Shown here piece by piece: positions 1-10,203 of a stretch of DNA of 64,000 nt (its first letter is position 1; each line of letters begins with the position of its first letter). Made by a program: the position numbers and the translations under genes. The DNA comes from Chondrus crispus (Eukaryota > Rhodophyta > Florideophyceae > Gigartinales > Gigartinaceae): the NCBI RefSeq assembly GCF_000350225.1, contig NW_005179136.1, positions 1 through 64,000 of the forward strand. The letters are read 5' to 3'. A model generated the notes under the pieces. That model searched no databases. It worked only from the letters and a program-made list of their open reading frames with translations, and was not told the origin of the DNA.

Positions 1-171
1 GTCCCGGGTGTACATCGGACCGCGACTGGGACTAGGAATTGGTAGCAGACGTGAAGTCGGCTCCAACGTGTCCAGACGCTTATTGAGCTTGGCAAACTCC
101 TTCCTGACTTCGATCAATATTTCATCTTTGGCCCTCTCAATGGATCGATCGAAGGGAGTCATCGGGGGCAT
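1..171 (-). CDS. Partial ORF running off the left edge, coiled-coil N-terminus
   Basis: On the minus strand an ATG at 171 opens a frame that is still open at base 1 (57 codons). The product is charged and heptad-like in the middle (for example EVRKEFAKLNKRLDTLE), then Pro/Ser-rich. A short amphipathic helix followed by a Pro/Ser linker resembles the N-terminus of retroelement Gag proteins, including the Gag at the right end of this window, but I see no diagnostic motif. An in-frame TAG lies upstream of the chosen ATG. Function unknown. Confidence 0.4.
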   Translation of the reverse strand, partial: MPPMTPFDRSIERAKDEILIEVRKEFAKLNKRLDTLEPTSRLLPIPSPSRGPMYTRD

Positions 172-831
172 CGCAGGGTATGATGGATGATTGGAATGTG
201 TCTATGAAAGGGCAGAGAAGAAAGAGGATGGGATAGGTGTTGCGTAACTGGAATGGACAAGGAGCCAATGACTCAAGCAGCTTGACATATGCATCGCGTC
301 ACATTAAGAGCAGTTTTTATAGCACGTAGGAGGGGAGTTGCTTTTGGTCATATGGAACGCATCGAAGGGATATCGGGGTTTCGCTTCGCACTACAATCAG
401 CGTGCAACTTTTTGTTTGGAAGGGATGCACTTCGCGGACTGGCGCGATTACCAAGACTTACGTATCCCTGTCGCAGTGTAAATTGTTGACGACAATGTCA
501 AGTACAAATGACATGACAGTCACGTGACGACACGTCTTGTGCGGTACCGTCACGAATTGCCTTTGGATTGCCCATCGCAGTTGAGGACGGACGCAGATGT
601 AAGTCTCGAGACGGTGACGGTGATGCCACAGACGGTCTCACAGGGCACTATCTCTTCACCATGTTCCGATGCCAAATAATGGCAGATCTGTCTCACTTTG
701 TCATTCCTTCATCAATGCCAGAAGACAATTATGCCACACTTTTCCCAATGCGTCACGGAGATATTTCAGGAGTCTGAAAAGTCGATCGTGAATGAACCTC
801 AACTGCGCCTCTAAGTTTAGAACTATATACG
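172..831. other. No supported gene
   Basis: Short ORFs only, none with a recognisable motif. This may be the 5' leader and flank of the tnp2 transposon that follows. I found no convincing CACTA-type terminal inverted repeat here. Confidence 0.4.
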
Positions 832-1921
832 ATGCCTACGAGTTATGTATGTTTGCCTGAATACATGTGTATCTGTTATCCGAGAGGCAAAGCGGTCTCT
901 CGGTCAACAATGCTAAATCACAGACGGAAGGGTAACAAAAATCGGATCGCGGAGGGATTGGAGGGCGATCTCCGGTGGGGCCCGATAGAAGCAAATGCAG
1001 CGGATGTTCGTGCGCAATACGACCAGGAGATGGATGATGTATTATCACGAAGCAGTACGGGAAATACAGAAGATAGTGGCGCCCAGGGGGGATTGGAAGT
1101 TTCAGGCTCTGGCGCGGTGCAGGAGGGAGTAGTGTCAGGGCCAACTTTAGTTTTGGATGCTGTGGAGGGGCCATTCGACGCCAATGGGGAGGAGTTGACA
1201 GAGGAGGCGATGGAGACTGGAAGCGGGAATGAAGAAGAACATGATGGTAATTTATGGGTCAGCGGTAATGAAGAACATGGTGGTAGTTTTTTGATGGGAA
1301 TCCAGGCATCTGTCGGTAGTGAGGTGATCGGGGAAGACGTCGGCGGTGTAATTTCTGATGCATATGAAATAGATGAGGATGCCGTCGAGGGCGATATAGA
1401 ACCGGAAGTTGCAGAAGGGGAGGCGGCCATGACATTCGGCGATGAAGGGTCATCTGAAGGTACGGGGAATGAATTGGACATAGACGACGAAGACATGGCA
1501 GACATGGAACTGGAAGGAGAAGAAGACAGGCAGACCGCTTTCGGAATATGGGCCTCGCAGAACCGCGGTTTGGTAGATTGGTCAGTCAAGCATGGGCTGA
1601 CCGAAAGTGTAATGGACGACTTGATGGAAATCATGCAAGCTCCGTACAAGCGATGGAAAACCGTCAATGCACGTATGAGAAGAGAAGCCGGAATGGATCA
1701 ATGTGTTCGAGATTACCCGATATGCTCCGGTCACATGTGCTTTTATGACGAAAGCATAACAGAATGCTCGATATGTCACAGCCAAAGGCCACCCACAGAG
1801 GGACCAGATGCCGTTAAAATGTCATGGATTACGCTGGCTCCCAGACTGCAGGATTGGTTCGGTAGCAAAGCCAGATGCGAGCAGCTATATGATTACCTCT
1901 CGTCAACCGAGTTTGGGTGCG
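832..1921 (+). pseudogene. tnp2-type (CACTA/EnSpm-like) transposase, 5' segment, interrupted
   Basis: N-terminal part of a DNA-transposon transposase that would cut and paste its element in the nucleus. The start has a Cys-rich motif (Cys 7, 13 and 15, then a His), as usual for tnp2 proteins. Residues about 60-240 are very acidic. A four-Cys cluster follows at residues 298-315, typical of the segment before the catalytic core. The frame ends artificially inside an LTR inserted after base 1921. If the LTR element and one copy of the 5-bp target site are removed, the frame continues without a shift at 8903. The catalytic domain is in the next segment. The start could lie a little upstream. Confidence 0.75.
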
Positions 1922-2532
1922 TGTAGTATAAACACCCCCAACGGAGGGGGGTGTATACTCAGTTCTTGCCGAGACCCCGATCGGCGGGAAGACGGGAAGC
2001 AACCCCAGCTAACGGAACCGGGCGAGCCCGGGGTAGCAGTGGTAGAGCGGGTAACGGTCGGGGACGCGCGCACGCGCGGGCCGATCTACGCCTCGACGCC
2101 CCGGCGCAGCGCTCGGTGACGTACCAGCGCTGACGGGCGGAGGCGGATCTAGGCTCGCTCGCGTGCTCGCGCGTCCCCTGCCCGCTCGGTTCCTAACTAG
2201 AAACGGGCTAGTGGGAACCCGTTCTAGAATAAGCGGGGCGAGCTTGACCAAAGTCGTAGGTTCTGGACAAGCTCGTGCTTGTCCTCCCCCGTCCGCCGTC
2301 GGTCCGCTCGCGTATTTAACGTACAATTAAGTCCTATCATACTACAGTACAGTACGTACTCGACTGTAGTGCTACTGTGGTCGGCTACAGTAGTGCGTGC
2401 GGGTCGTGCGTACTGTAAGGCTGTCAGCCATTCGTTGCTGACAGCGCGCGCGCTCGTGCGCGTCGTATTGTAGAGCTCCGGCTCTACAGTAGCTGATCTA
2501 ATCTAAATCTAGTCCCAAGGGGTTATACTACA
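1922..2532 (-). repeat. 3' LTR (611 bp)
   Basis: Same length as the copy at 8287-8897, with four substitutions and no indels by eye. It is the 3' LTR because the purine tract adjoins it. It contains several small palindromes, such as the paired TGTAGAGC/GCTCTACA near 2470-2490. Confidence 0.93.
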
Positions 2533-2590
2533 CGGCCCCCTCCTCAAGAGTGAACGTCCACGTTCACCCTATTGGGGGAGGCAACCGTTG
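2533..2590 (-). promoter_or_regulatory. Polypurine tract and terminal pol-like stub
   Basis: On the minus strand GAGGAGGGGGCCG lies directly before the LTR start TGTAG, as expected for the plus-strand primer tract. Just upstream, the minus frame ends in VNVDVHS and a stop. The chromodomain frame at 5747 ends in VNADVHA and a stop, followed by a similar G/C-rich tract. The element's 3' coding end therefore exists twice, about 3.2 kb apart. Confidence 0.6.
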
Positions 2591-3639
2591 TAGTCCTCAT
2601 TCCACCGTCGGTGCCCGTCGTTGTTCCCTTTCTGTGGCCTCGTTCCATCCTCCTGTTTGCGTTCTTACCGGTTCCCCAGCGTGGCGGTCCCTCTTCGTAC
2701 GACACAACCCCCTCGCTGTCTGCGCGGACCCGTGTCGCCTCGTGTACGTCCTCGTTCACATGTGTTCGTAGAGGGCTGCTTTTGTATTCCAGTCGAACCC
2801 CGCTCGTACCCGGGTCCTACCTACCTCTCCTCCGGTGAGAGTCCGTCTCTCCTCCGCTTAGTCGTCCGCCTCACAGTCCGTCCGTTGCTTCCGACCTCGC
2901 CCTGCTTGTCCATCTGGGGACATGGTCGGTCCATCTGCCCCAGAGAACGCCGCACGCCACCCCATCGCGGGAGGCATAGCTGCTGCGCGCGAGAATGTCC
3001 AACGCGGCGCGTAGCGCGGGGCCGAGAACGTGCGAACCGCGTCGTCCCTCACGATGCCGAAGCCGACCTCTTTCACGAGCTGCATTTGTGCACAGCCCCT
3101 CGCAACATGGTTCGGTTGCAGTCCGCGCTCAGAGCGTCGCGTTCGTGCGCGGCGAGTTCTTCCTGTCCCCCGCCTCGGCTCCCGGATGGAGTGCGTGTTC
3201 TCGAACACGCCCTTGATGGCGGCGCAGACCTCATCCGTGCTCACCAGCTTGACCTCGTCGACGAGGTGGTGGCACTGGCGAGACCTTGCGATGCAGATCT
3301 CAATGACGGCGACGCGTCTGCATACGTTCCCACAGTTTCCAACTTAACGCGCCCGCCCTTACGCAGGGTTCCGTATGGCTGTGGCGCCCTCCAACTCGAC
3401 TTCCACCATCTCGGCGTGCGGACGTAGGCGCTTGAGGACTGTAGCGGTGCAGGCGATTAGTCCGCCGCCTACAGGTACCAAGACAACGTCCACGTTGTCG
3501 CCTTGGATAGTAGCCTACGCGCCGTGTACTTTGAACGCGTTGACGGCCGTGGTGTCCCCCCGTTTCAGGTGCAGCGTGTCGCGGAGGCGGTCCGAGAGCT
3601 GGCGTGCGCGGTGCAGCTCTCGCTTCTCCTCAGTGTCCC
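2591..3639. other. GC-rich internal DNA of LTR element, no gene
   Basis: Long frames occur on both strands because of GC-richness, but none has a recognisable domain. It lies between the duplicated pol 3' end and the minisatellite and is probably untranslated cargo or expanded 3' sequence. Confidence 0.5.
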
Positions 3640-4770
3640 TCGCTGTCGGCAGCGACGGCGCGAAAATGCTCGTTCCTTCTTCTCCACGGCGTCCCTCGCC
3701 GTCGGTGGCGAGAGCGATGCATGCAGCCGTTGCTCTTCCTCGGCGTCCCTCGCCGTCCGTGGCGAGGGCGCCGCACGCAACGGATGCTCTTCTCCTTGGC
3801 GCCCGTCGCAGTTGGCGGCGAGGGAGAGGCACGCAGCCGTTTCTCTTCCTCGGCGTCCCTCGCCGTCCATGGCGGGGTCGCAGCGCGCGACGGATGATCT
3901 TCTCCTTGGCGCCCCTCGCCGTCGGCGGCGAGGGGACGAGCGCGCCACGGATGATCTTTTCCTTGGCGCCCCTCGTCGTCGGCGGCGAGGGGACGAGCGC
4001 GCCACGGATGATCTTCTCCTTGGCGCCCCTCGCCGTCGGCGGCGAGGGGACGAGCGCGCCACGGATGATCTTCTCCTTGGCGCCCCTCGCCGTCGGCGGC
4101 GAGAGCACGAGCGCGCGGCGAATGCTCTTCTCTTTGCCGCCCCTCGCCGTCGGCGGCGACGGCGAGGCACGCAGCCGTTGCTCTTCGTCGGCGTCCCTCG
4201 CCGTTCGTGGCGAGGGCACAGCGCGCCGTATTCGTCTTCCTTGACGCACCTCGCCGTCGGCGGCGAGGGCGCGTCGCGCAGAAGTCGTCTTCTTGTCAGC
4301 ACCCCTCGCCGTCCGAGGCGAGGGCGCGGCGCGCGGAAGTCGTCTTCTTGTCAGTGTCCCTCGCCGTTTGGGGCGAGGGCGCGAGCGCGCGACGAAGGCT
4401 CCGTTCCCTGGCGCCCCTCGCCGTCGGCGGCGAGGGCACACCGCCCGGCATTCGTCTTTTCGTCGGCGTCCCTCGTCATTCGAGACGAGGGCGCGAGCTT
4501 CCGTGCTGCTGCTCTTCCTCCGCGACCCTTGCCGTCCGTGGCGAGGGCGCGCGTGCAGCTGCTCTTCGTAAGCGTCCCTCGCCTTCCGCGGCGAAGGTAC
4601 GGGCGCACGTGACGATGCTCTTCCTCCGCGCCCCTCTCCGATCGTGGCGAGGGGGCGCGCGCGCGTGCAGTTGCTCTTCGTAAGCGTCCCTCGCCGCCGC
4701 AGGCGGGGTCGCTGGCGCGTGGCGGTCGTCTTCCGTGGTGCCCCTCGCTGTCGGCGGCGAGGGGCAGGGG
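3640..4770. repeat. 57-bp hairpin minisatellite, about 21 units
   Basis: The best-preserved units (about 3900-4090) repeat every 57 bp. Each carries the inverted repeat CCCTCGCC...GGCGAGGG around a short centre, so each unit can fold into a GC hairpin. Linkers vary around CTTCTCCTTGGCG and GACGAGCGCGCCACGG. Two diverged units recur at about 5070-5155. A 57-bp period is divisible by three, which explains the long spurious ORFs in several frames on both strands. It lies wholly inside the LTR element. Confidence 0.9.
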
Positions 4771-5746
4771 GGTCCGCGCGTACTCATCCGAAGAGTGCGG
4801 AGGCCCCGCGCCGCCGTCCTGTCAGTGTCCGTCCGGCCTGTACAGCCCGCTGCGTCTACGACGCTTGCCGTGTACAGTACCCGTGCGCTCGTGAGCGCAC
4901 AGGTACGGCAGTGAGGCCTTTCCAAAAATCACCCTAAAAAATCACAAAAAATGTTTCCCGCGAAAATCATTTTTTGCCAAAAAATCACAGCACAGTCCGT
5001 GATGTGTGTGCGGTCATGCGCGGACCAAATTCATTTCGCGTGCGCCGCGGGTTCCCGCATTCCCCCTTCAGGCCCCCCGCCGTCGGCGGCGAGGGCGCGG
5101 ACGCGCGGCAATCGTCCTCTCCTTCGCGCCCCTCGCCGTCGGACTGGCTCGTTCGTGTCGTGCATGCCACACCCCGCGTACAGTACGCAGCGACCATGTC
5201 GGGGGTACGACAGTGTAATTTTTCCTTACCCCTAGTTTTTGCATATTTCCGGACTGCGGCGGTTGCGGTTTGCCGCGGCTGTACTCGTGCGGGTATAAGC
5301 CGGCGGCAGGGCGGCTCGGTGTCGTATCCGGGACCTCCTGTCCTCGCGAGCCACAGTCTCTCTCGGTCTCTGCGCTTACGTGCCGCGCCTCCTCTCCGCA
5401 ATCTGCGATGCCTCGCCTCGTTCGTCGGGCGTCCCCTCACTACGGTTGCCGGACTTAACGGAACGTCCGGCGACCCTGCTCGGGGGGCGTCTGGCGCACT
5501 ACCTCCGAAAGAGGTATTTGCCTTCCCCTCGAGCCAACTGCAGTCTTTGCATCGTCGATCCTTACGCGGGCCAAACTTCTTTCAGGCAGTCCGTACTGTC
5601 TGTCCTTACGTTTCGCGTCCTTGGCGTTCGGAAGCCAAATACGGCTTGGCTTTCGAACGTCCCATCCGTCTCTAACCGCGAGAGACTAATTTAACCGTAA
5701 CGGAGCCGTTGAATTTAGCCGTAACGAGACGGTTCAGGGCCCCCGC

Positions 5747-6028
5747 TTAAGCGTGAACGTCCGCGTTCACGCCCGAAGTGAGGTCCCTGCCGGTGCGCCT
5801 CCGGAGGCGTTGGGCGTAACGAGACACCAACTCTTCCGAGAAGTCAGTCCGCGCGGTCCAGGTGGGCGTGTCGTAATCTGCCCACTTGATGAGGAACTCC
5901 GTTGTTCCGTCCTCCATGGTTTGATGCCGGAGTAATCGTTCGACGGTATACTGCGTGACCTTGTCGGCAAGGTCACCCTGGGTTGTCGTACTCGTCCGTG
6001 GCGCGTCTATCGGCGGAGGCGCGTGCAC
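5747..6028 (-). pseudogene. Chromodomain, C-terminal relic of gypsy/chromovirus integrase
   Basis: A 93-aa frame contains a chromodomain at about residues 28-75: YTVERLLRHQ, then FLIKWADYDTPTWT, then an acidic/aromatic helix. This matches the chromodomain at the integrase C-terminus of chromoviruses, which directs integration to particular chromatin. Nothing upstream shows an integrase core, so this is a leftover of a deleted pol. It fixes the element as minus-strand and Ty3/gypsy-related. A DVHA stop and a G/C-rich purine tract follow. Confidence 0.75.
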
Positions 6029-6959
6029 CTAGCGGTCCGCGGAGACGCGCTCAGTCACACCGTCACGATCGATCGTGATGGTTCGAGTGCCTTCCGTCGG
6101 CGGCGGGCACTTGGCCGGGGGTCGTCCGTACCGATCCCTGCCTTCTCGGCGGCTGTACTCTCTGCGGAACTAGGTCGGCCAGCTCCAGTCTTCCCGACTT
6201 AATCGGTCAAGTCGGTGATGTGTAGCGTATGTGCGATCCCCTCGGCGACACGGCGTTCGGTGGGATCTTCGGGGCGTGTTGCATCGCCACACGCCTCACG
6301 CTCCATCTTGTGCACGGGGCTTACGGAAGCTCAGGTGCCTTCCCGGTCGGTCCGTGGCATCTGACCTACGGAGGTCAGGGTGTCTTCTCTTTCATTAACA
6401 CGCGCCGGGCTTACGGAAGCCTGGGCGCCTTCGCGTTCTTTACGGATTGTGATCGCCACCGGACCCACGGGGTTCTCGGTGGCTTCTTGTGGGGCGTGCC
6501 TCCTCATCGGTGAGGTGGGGCACGCTAGGCGGAGCGTCGCCTCCATCTCGATGCCAAATGTCGAGCTCCGCGACCCGGTGGTCCGTACCACAGGGCGCCC
6601 TTGGAGTGTGGACGTACGCAGTAGCAAAGCGTCCGGTCGACCTTGATGACGCTGGCGTGGGAGGTCGGCCTCCCCACGGGCTTGTAGCCTCGCGTAATGA
6701 GGACAGGGTCGGCCTGCTCCTCATGTTCTCCTATGTGGAGGGATGCCGCAGGCGAACTTGTCGCATGCGAGCTCGGGGTTCGATTCCCCCTCGCTGCCGG
6801 TTTCCGATCCGCCAGCGGCAAACCGCGCCGAGTGCGGCACGTTGTGCCTCCGGCCGTCGCGATACGGCGGATCGTTGGAATGTCTGTCTTCTGTTGTCCG
6901 GGCAATCATTGGACCGTCTCAGCCACTGCGGCCCGGGTCGCAGGGGCTAGTCCGCTTAA
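6029..6959 (-). pseudogene. Degenerate gag/pol-derived DNA of LTR element
   Basis: Broken minus-strand frames, one of about 126 aa (6525-6905) with a Cys/His-containing stretch near its C-terminus. I cannot assign protease or zinc knuckle with confidence. There is no YxDD reverse-transcriptase motif. Confidence 0.35.
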
Positions 6960-7740
6960 GAATTCGTGTAGCGTACGGACGTCTACCGGATCGGTGTGCG
7001 CGGTGAGATCCACCGGCTGATAGCCGCCGCAGCCGGGATCGAAAGAGAGAATCGGTTCTCTTGATCCGCGGGCGGTATCTCCGTGTCTTTTGTCGTCCAC
7101 GTACGGTACGCGTGTCATCTACCGCATGTCTCCGGCGACATGCGGTAGGGCTTGGGTCTCGGACGCGAAATTCGCGTCCGTCCTGGGGCTGCGCCGCCCA
7201 GTGACCCGACTGGTGTCGGCACCAGTCGGGCTCCCTTCTTGCGCATCGGGCGCGTTCGGAGGTACAGTGGCACCGGGCCGTCTCGGGGGGGCTCCGGGCG
7301 ACCTTTCGGCCGATGTCTGTTCCATCTTACGAACGCGCCTGACGGGGTGACGGGTAGTGTACGTACGTCTACCGGACCGGGGTGCGCGGTGTAATCCACC
7401 GGCGGGTAGCCGCCCCAGCGAGGATCGACGGAGAACATGGGTTCTCCGGATCCGTGAGCGGCTCCTCCACGGTCCTGGTCGTGCCCGTACGGTACCTGTC
7501 GCAACTGCCGCATGCTTCCGGGGGCATGCGGCAGAGCCTGACTCTCGGACGCGAAGTTTGCGTCCGCCGTTGGTTTGATATCCTCCGCGCTCCGACTGGT
7601 GACGGCACCAGTCGGAGGCCACTCCTGCGCATCGGACGCGCCCGGAGGAACAGTGGCACCGGGCCCTCTCGGGGGGGCTCCGGGCGACCTTACGGCCGAA
7701 TCCTGTTCTTACTCACGAGCGCGCCGGCGCGTCGAGTTGA
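6960..7740 (-). repeat. Tandem duplication of a ~390-bp gag segment
   Basis: About 6960-7353 and 7354-7740 are diverged copies. Both contain the CTACCGGA...GTGCGCGGTG block, a CCGCATG-type inverted repeat, the paired GGACGCGAA/TTCGCGTCC motif, a CACCAGTCGG block and the CGGGGGGGCTCCGGGCGACC block. Minus-strand translations share the pattern GYxPVDxTAHxxPVDVRTL. The single-copy equivalent is seen in the open Gag at the right end of the window. Confidence 0.8.
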
Positions 7741-8036
7741 CTTCCGCAGCCGTATGCGCGAGCGCTCCCATCTGTTCGGCAGATGGGAAGGAAGCGGGTT
7801 TCGTCGTACCCCGGAGTTCGTACTCGCGGGTCGATCTGCAACGTCCGCCGTAGGGGAATCGATGCGTGCGTCGTCAACCAACACTAGACGGAGTGCAAGT
7901 GGTCGCCGAGCGCGCGCAGATTCTCCAAGGACTGAATCACGTGCTCAAACCTGTCTTCAAGGAGGGAGCGCAACTCGCCCCTACTGCGGGCGTAGACGTG
8001 ATCGGTCACGTCGATACGAAGGGATGTCCGGACATC

Positions 8037-8210
8037 CTACATATACCCCGTGATGCGTTCGTACATCGCGCGAGCGCGTCCTTCTGAGTAGTCCAGCGAC
8101 GGTTCGCGGTCTCGAGGACCTGCGGCGCCGTCGCCAGGTAGAAAGCGTAGCACGGACGCCCGCACATCGGCCGGTGCGGAGTGGACCGAGGGTTCGGACC
8201 CTTCGCTCAT
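8037..8210 (-). pseudogene. gag 5' end (truncated by frame break)
   Basis: The minus-strand ATG at 8210 opens a 57-codon frame beginning MSEGSEPSVHSAPADVR. It aligns by eye with the start of the open Gag at 63263 (MSQ...SEPADPRAAA) and with its MFDRIADYI segment (here MYERITGYM). It stops where the relative continues, so a frameshift or stop has killed it. Gag would form the retrotransposon particle. Confidence 0.7.
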
Positions 8211-8269
8211 CTCGACACGTACGGACGCGGAGGAGAACGGCCGTCTTCTCGGAACGATCGTGGAGTCTT

Positions 8270-8286
8270 CTAGGTCGGGAGACCAC
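8270..8286 (-). promoter_or_regulatory. Primer-binding-like site next to 5' LTR
   Basis: Immediately inside the 5' LTR, after one G, the minus strand reads TGGTCTCCCGACCTAG. It starts with TGG, as expected for pairing to a tRNA 3' CCA end. The plus-strand relative has the similar TGATCTCCCGCCCTAG at the same place. Confidence 0.55.
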
Positions 8287-8897
8287 TGTAGTATAAACAC
8301 CCCCAACGGAGGGGGGTGTATACTCAGTTCTTGCCGAGACCCCGATCGGCGGGAAGACGGGAAGCAACCCCAGCTAACGGAACCGGGCGAGCCCGGGGTA
8401 GCAGTGGTAGAGCGGGTAGCGGTCGGGGACGCGCGCACGCGCGGGCCGATCTACGCCTCGACGCCCCGGCGCAGCGCTCGGTGACGTACCAGCGCTGACG
8501 GGCGGAGGCGGATCTAGGCTCGCTCGCGTGCTCGCGCGTCCCCTGCCCGCTCGGTTCCTAACTAGAAACGGGCTAGTGGGAACCCGTTCTAGAATAAGCG
8601 GGGCGAGCTTGACCAAAGGCGTAGGTTCTGGACAAGCTCGTGCTTGTCCTCCCCCGTCCGCCGTCGGTCCGCTCGCGTATTTAATGTACAATTAAGTCCT
8701 ATCATACTACAGTACAGTACGTACTCGACTGTAGTGCTACTGTGGTCGGCTACAGTAGTGCGTGCGGGTCGTGCGTACTGTAAGGCTGTCAGCCATTCGT
8801 TGCTGACAGCGCGCGCGCTCGTGCGCGTCGTATTGTAGAGCTCGGGCTCTACAGTAGCTGATCTAATCTAAATCTAGTCCCAAGGGGTTATACTACA
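8287..8897 (-). repeat. 5' LTR (611 bp)
   Basis: Partner of 1922-2532. Differences seen: A/G in GTAACGG/GTAGCGG, T/G in AAAGTCG/AAAGGCG, C/T in TAACGTA/TAATGTA, and C/G in GCTCCGG/GCTCGGG. That is about 0.65% divergence. Confidence 0.93.
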
Positions 8898-8902
8898 TTG
8901 CG

Positions 8903-10203
8903 GCGACCGCGTTAGGGATTTCTTCGATGCAGAAGCATACAGAAAGATATGTGAGCTGTACGGTGGGGAAGATGCCGTTCGGGACGATATTTTCTTGGCA
9001 ATATCAACGGATGGGTTCCAAGCTTTCCGTAATAAGTCTTACGATGTGTGGCCCATAGCGGCTATAATTTGTAACCTGCCCCCCCATTTGAGATTCTCTG
9101 TCAAGAACGTGGTTCCCTTCGCTTTTATCCCAGGCCCTTCCGAGCCGACAAACCTTCAATCGTTTCTCGAGCCATTGGTCAAGGAGTTGGAAGCTATCAA
9201 TGCAGATGGAGGGCAAGATTTTTTGTTTTATGACGGCATTGTACGTCGCGTCCGTGTGCATCTGGTCTGGTGCTCTGGGGATCTCCCGGCAGTGAAGAAG
9301 ATGGCGGGGGTAAAAGAGCACAACGGCAAGCGGCCATGTCGCTTCTGTAACATTGAGGGTGTATATTGCGAGGAGCATAGACATACATATTGTCCCTCGA
9401 AATGGATCTCCGCAGATGGTACGACAAATAGGCAGTTCAATGTCAGGTTTCTGCATCTACAAACTACGCAGGAAAATACCGACACCATTGCGGAGCTCGC
9501 GATGCTGACTGCACAGACAAAATCACGTCGTCAAACCGAAACTGGGATCGTGGAAGACTCGGTTCTGTTCAGGCTGCCAAACATCTTACCATACAGTTCG
9601 TTTCCAATAGACATAATGCACTTGTTCTATAACATTGGTAGGGATATGGTTCGTCTATGGTGCTCTGGAGGTACTGATGCGTTTTGTCTTGGGCGCAATG
9701 CCATCAAAGAAATTGACGAAGAGCTGCAGCGGTTCGGAGGGGGTATTGCAAGCCAACTGGCAAGTCGGCCGAGAGCTCTGAGTCGGTTGGCGGACTGGAA
9801 ATCAGCCGAAGTCAAGAATTTTGTTCTGTCTTACAGCCTCATTGTTCTCGACGGCCACCTCACAGAACCGTATCTATCAGGATGGGCAGACTTTGTGAAA
9901 CTCATGGAATTGTGCTGGAGGCCAGTACTCCTTGAGGGTGACATTAAGGAGATAGGACGATTGTCGAAGAAATTTTATACCCATTACGAACAGGAATACT
10001 ACAAATATCGGTGCGACCGGGTCAACCTTAGCAAGTATGTATTTCACTTGCTCCTCCACCTTGAGGAAGGTATCCGTGAGTGTGGCCCACCAGTTGGTTA
10101 CTCGCAATACTGGATGGAGCGCTATATTGGTTGGATATTGGGCAGGCTAAATGCTAGGAGATTAGCCGCGGCCTCTCTGTTTAGAAATGCTCCTGTCTAT
10201 TGA
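8903..10203 (+). pseudogene. tnp2-type transposase, catalytic segment
   Basis: This continues the 832-1921 frame. It contains the tnp2 core: DIFLAISTDGF with the first Asp, NLPPHLRF, SGDLPAVKK with the second Asp, a CRFC zinc-binding pair, FPIDIMHLFYNIG, and WMERYIGWILGRL with a conserved Glu-type position. This order is characteristic of the CACTA/EnSpm tnp2 family. The frame ends at a TGA at 10201-10203, but family sequence resumes in the next frame from 10187. That points to a single 1-nt frameshift near 10187-10200. Without the LTR element and the shift, the gene would look near full length. Confidence 0.85.

Larger units (their letters stand above)
1922..8897 (-). mobile_element. LTR retrotransposon, chromovirus-like, non-autonomous, inserted in tnp2 gene
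   Basis: Two 611-bp direct repeats bound a 5,754-bp internal region. The ends are TGTAGTATA...TATACTACA. A primer-binding-like site lies next to the 8287 end and a purine tract next to the 2532 end, so the element reads on the minus strand. Flanking target copies are GTGCG (1917-1921) and TTGCG (8898-8902), 4 of 5 matching. The internal DNA holds a broken gag start, a duplicated gag segment, a chromodomain and a large GC-rich minisatellite. I found no reverse transcriptase, RNase H or integrase core motif in any frame. The LTRs differ at only 4 positions, so insertion was recent even though pol is missing, which implies movement in trans. A related copy with an open gag starts at 62488. Confidence 0.9.

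Noticed and set aside
918..1667. 249-codon minus-strand ORF opposite the tnp2 N-terminus
   Set aside because: Ser/Pro-rich shadow of the acidic plus-strand tnp2 sequence.
3375..4683. Several 150-370 codon ORFs on both strands in the GC-rich block
   Set aside because: They are by-products of the 57-bp (19-codon) minisatellite and show Arg/Ala/Pro periodicity with no domain.
3640..4770. CRISPR-like array of palindromic repeats
   Set aside because: Units are contiguous with variable linkers rather than identical repeats with unique spacers, inside a eukaryotic LTR element, with no cas genes.
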